DNA from: Thalassospira sp. TSL5-1
GTDB taxonomy: Bacteria; Pseudomonadota; Alphaproteobacteria; Rhodospirillales; Thalassospiraceae
Assembly (NCBI RefSeq): GCF_001907695.1
Contig: NZ_KV880643.1
Coordinates: 1 to 64,000 of the forward strand
Direction: 5' to 3'
Length of the DNA stretch: 64,000 bases
Both the position numbers and the translations under genes were made by a program. Positions 63,559 to 64,000 of the stretch are shown piece by piece; position 1 is the first letter of the stretch, and the number at the start of each line of letters is the position of its first letter. The notes under the pieces were generated by a model. It was not told where the DNA came from. It saw only the letters and a program-made list of their open reading frames with translations, and did no database searches.

Positions 63559-64000
63559 TTACCATTTATATCGAAGACCCAGCAGGAACTGTGCACCGTT
63601 GCCATACTGGCAGTAATAGTTCGAGCTGCAGCTTGAATAATATTCCTTGTCAAACAGGTTGGTGACGTTCAGCGTTGCTTCCGCGCCGTTAAGCGACGAA
63701 TTGACACGGCCAAGCGGGTAACTGAGAGCCGCATCCACCAGGACATAGCCATCGGCTTTGACGGTGTTGGCGCTATCAGCAAAGCTGCTACCGACAAACC
63801 GCAGGCCGCCCCCCACAGCAAGGCCATCAAGCATGCCCTGGCTAAAGTGATAGTTGGCCCAGGCAGACCCGTAATATTTTGGTGCGGCCTGGGGGCGTTT
63901 GCCAATATTGCTGGCGGTGGTGGATTGTGTGACTTCGGTGTTGATCAACGTTGCTGCAGCGATCAGTTCGAGATTCTCGGTGGCCTGGCCACGGGCCTCC
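63559..64000 (-). CDS. TonB-dependent siderophore receptor, 3' part (cut by window edge)
   Basis: The readable 147 residues are the C-terminal barrel strands of a siderophore receptor: YYGSAWANYHFSQGMLDGLA, GLRFVGSSFADSANTVKADG, LNVTNLFDKEYYSSC and the terminal FLLGLRYKW, whose final aromatic residue is needed for outer-membrane insertion. The frame stays open to the window end, so the gene begins outside. Part of a minus-strand unit with the binding protein and reductase; clearly distinct from the receptor at 56959. Confidence 0.9.
   Translation of the reverse strand, partial: EARGQATENLELIAAATLINTEVTQSTTASNIGKRPQAAPKYYGSAWANYHFSQGMLDGLAVGGGLRFVGSSFADSANTVKADGYVLVDAALSYPLGRVNSSLNGAEATLNVTNLFDKEYYSSCSSNYYCQYGNGAQFLLGLRYKW

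Noticed and set aside
1-64000. CRISPR arrays, prophage modules, toxin-antitoxin pairs or rRNA/tRNA genes
   Set aside because: Read on both strands; no regularly spaced repeats, phage genes or RNA gene structures were seen.

Overview
The window reads as a chromosomal stretch of an alphaproteobacterium, probably a marine Rhodospirillales-type organism such as Thalassospira. This rests on the look of the proteins and on gene content (acetone carboxylase, FnrL-type site, TRAP and TTT transporters, indole-acetate and isatin catabolism); no rRNA, tRNA or marker gene is present to prove it. It is mostly accessory catabolic and uptake DNA. No CRISPR array, prophage or complete insertion sequence was seen.

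Layout. (1) 1-1.6 kb: a terminator, one AT-rich small membrane protein, the 3' stub of a lost gene and a decayed IS3/IS407-type element. (2) 1.6-10.8 kb, minus strand: a GC-rich polyol/sugar catabolic operon (ABC importer, SorC regulator, GlpD/EryB-type dehydrogenase, class I aldolase, FGGY kinase) that ends against a beheaded, frameshifted TonB-receptor gene and an IS1182-like remnant, so it looks imported. (3) 13.0-20.7 kb: acetone carboxylase acxABC with a sigma-54 promoter, its AcoR/AcxR activator, and the wreck of scoAB, the CoA transferase that would activate the acetoacetate product. (4) 21.0-27.4 kb: cytochrome bd oxidase cydABX with the cydDC exporter; cydX is a 46-codon gene easy to miss. 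(5) 27.5-54.7 kb: a very large aromatic/indole catabolic region. On the minus strand are iorAB, a thioesterase and two MarR regulators. Divergent from them runs an operon for aldehyde dehydrogenase, class III aminotransferase, nitrilase, gentisate-dioxygenase-like bicupin, FAH-family hydrolase and maleate isomerase, followed by a TRAP transporter and TctBA. After a divergently oriented tctC comes an operon for Rieske oxygenase (reductase, alpha, beta), acyl-CoA ligase, a thiolase-fold protein without the nucleophilic cysteine, a DUF35-SDR fusion, isatin hydrolase and an SDR. (6) 54.7-64 kb: iron/siderophore uptake, with a Fur-box-like site, FecI/FecR, a TonB receptor, MFS importer, an unknown 154-residue protein, siderophore-interacting reductase, a periplasmic binding protein and a second receptor cut by the window edge.

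The most interesting reading concerns region 5. Indole-3-acetate would be oxidised by the Rieske enzyme to dioxindole-3-acetate, activated by the CoA ligase, and split by a retro-aldol reaction (thiolase-fold protein plus DUF35 partner, as in steroid side-chain Ltp2/ChsH2) to isatin and acetyl-CoA. Isatin hydrolase would open isatin to isatinate. The distant IorAB could then oxidise this arylglyoxylate to anthraniloyl-CoA, with the thioesterase releasing anthranilate; alternatively IorAB feeds indole-3-acetyl-CoA from indolepyruvate. Nitrilase, aldehyde dehydrogenase and aminotransferase would suit other routes into indole-3-acetate. The two halves share a near-identical 23-bp AT-rich operator-like site, at 32716-32738 and 46282-46304, which argues that they form one regulon, plausibly under the tandem MarR proteins. 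These reaction assignments are inference from families and context.
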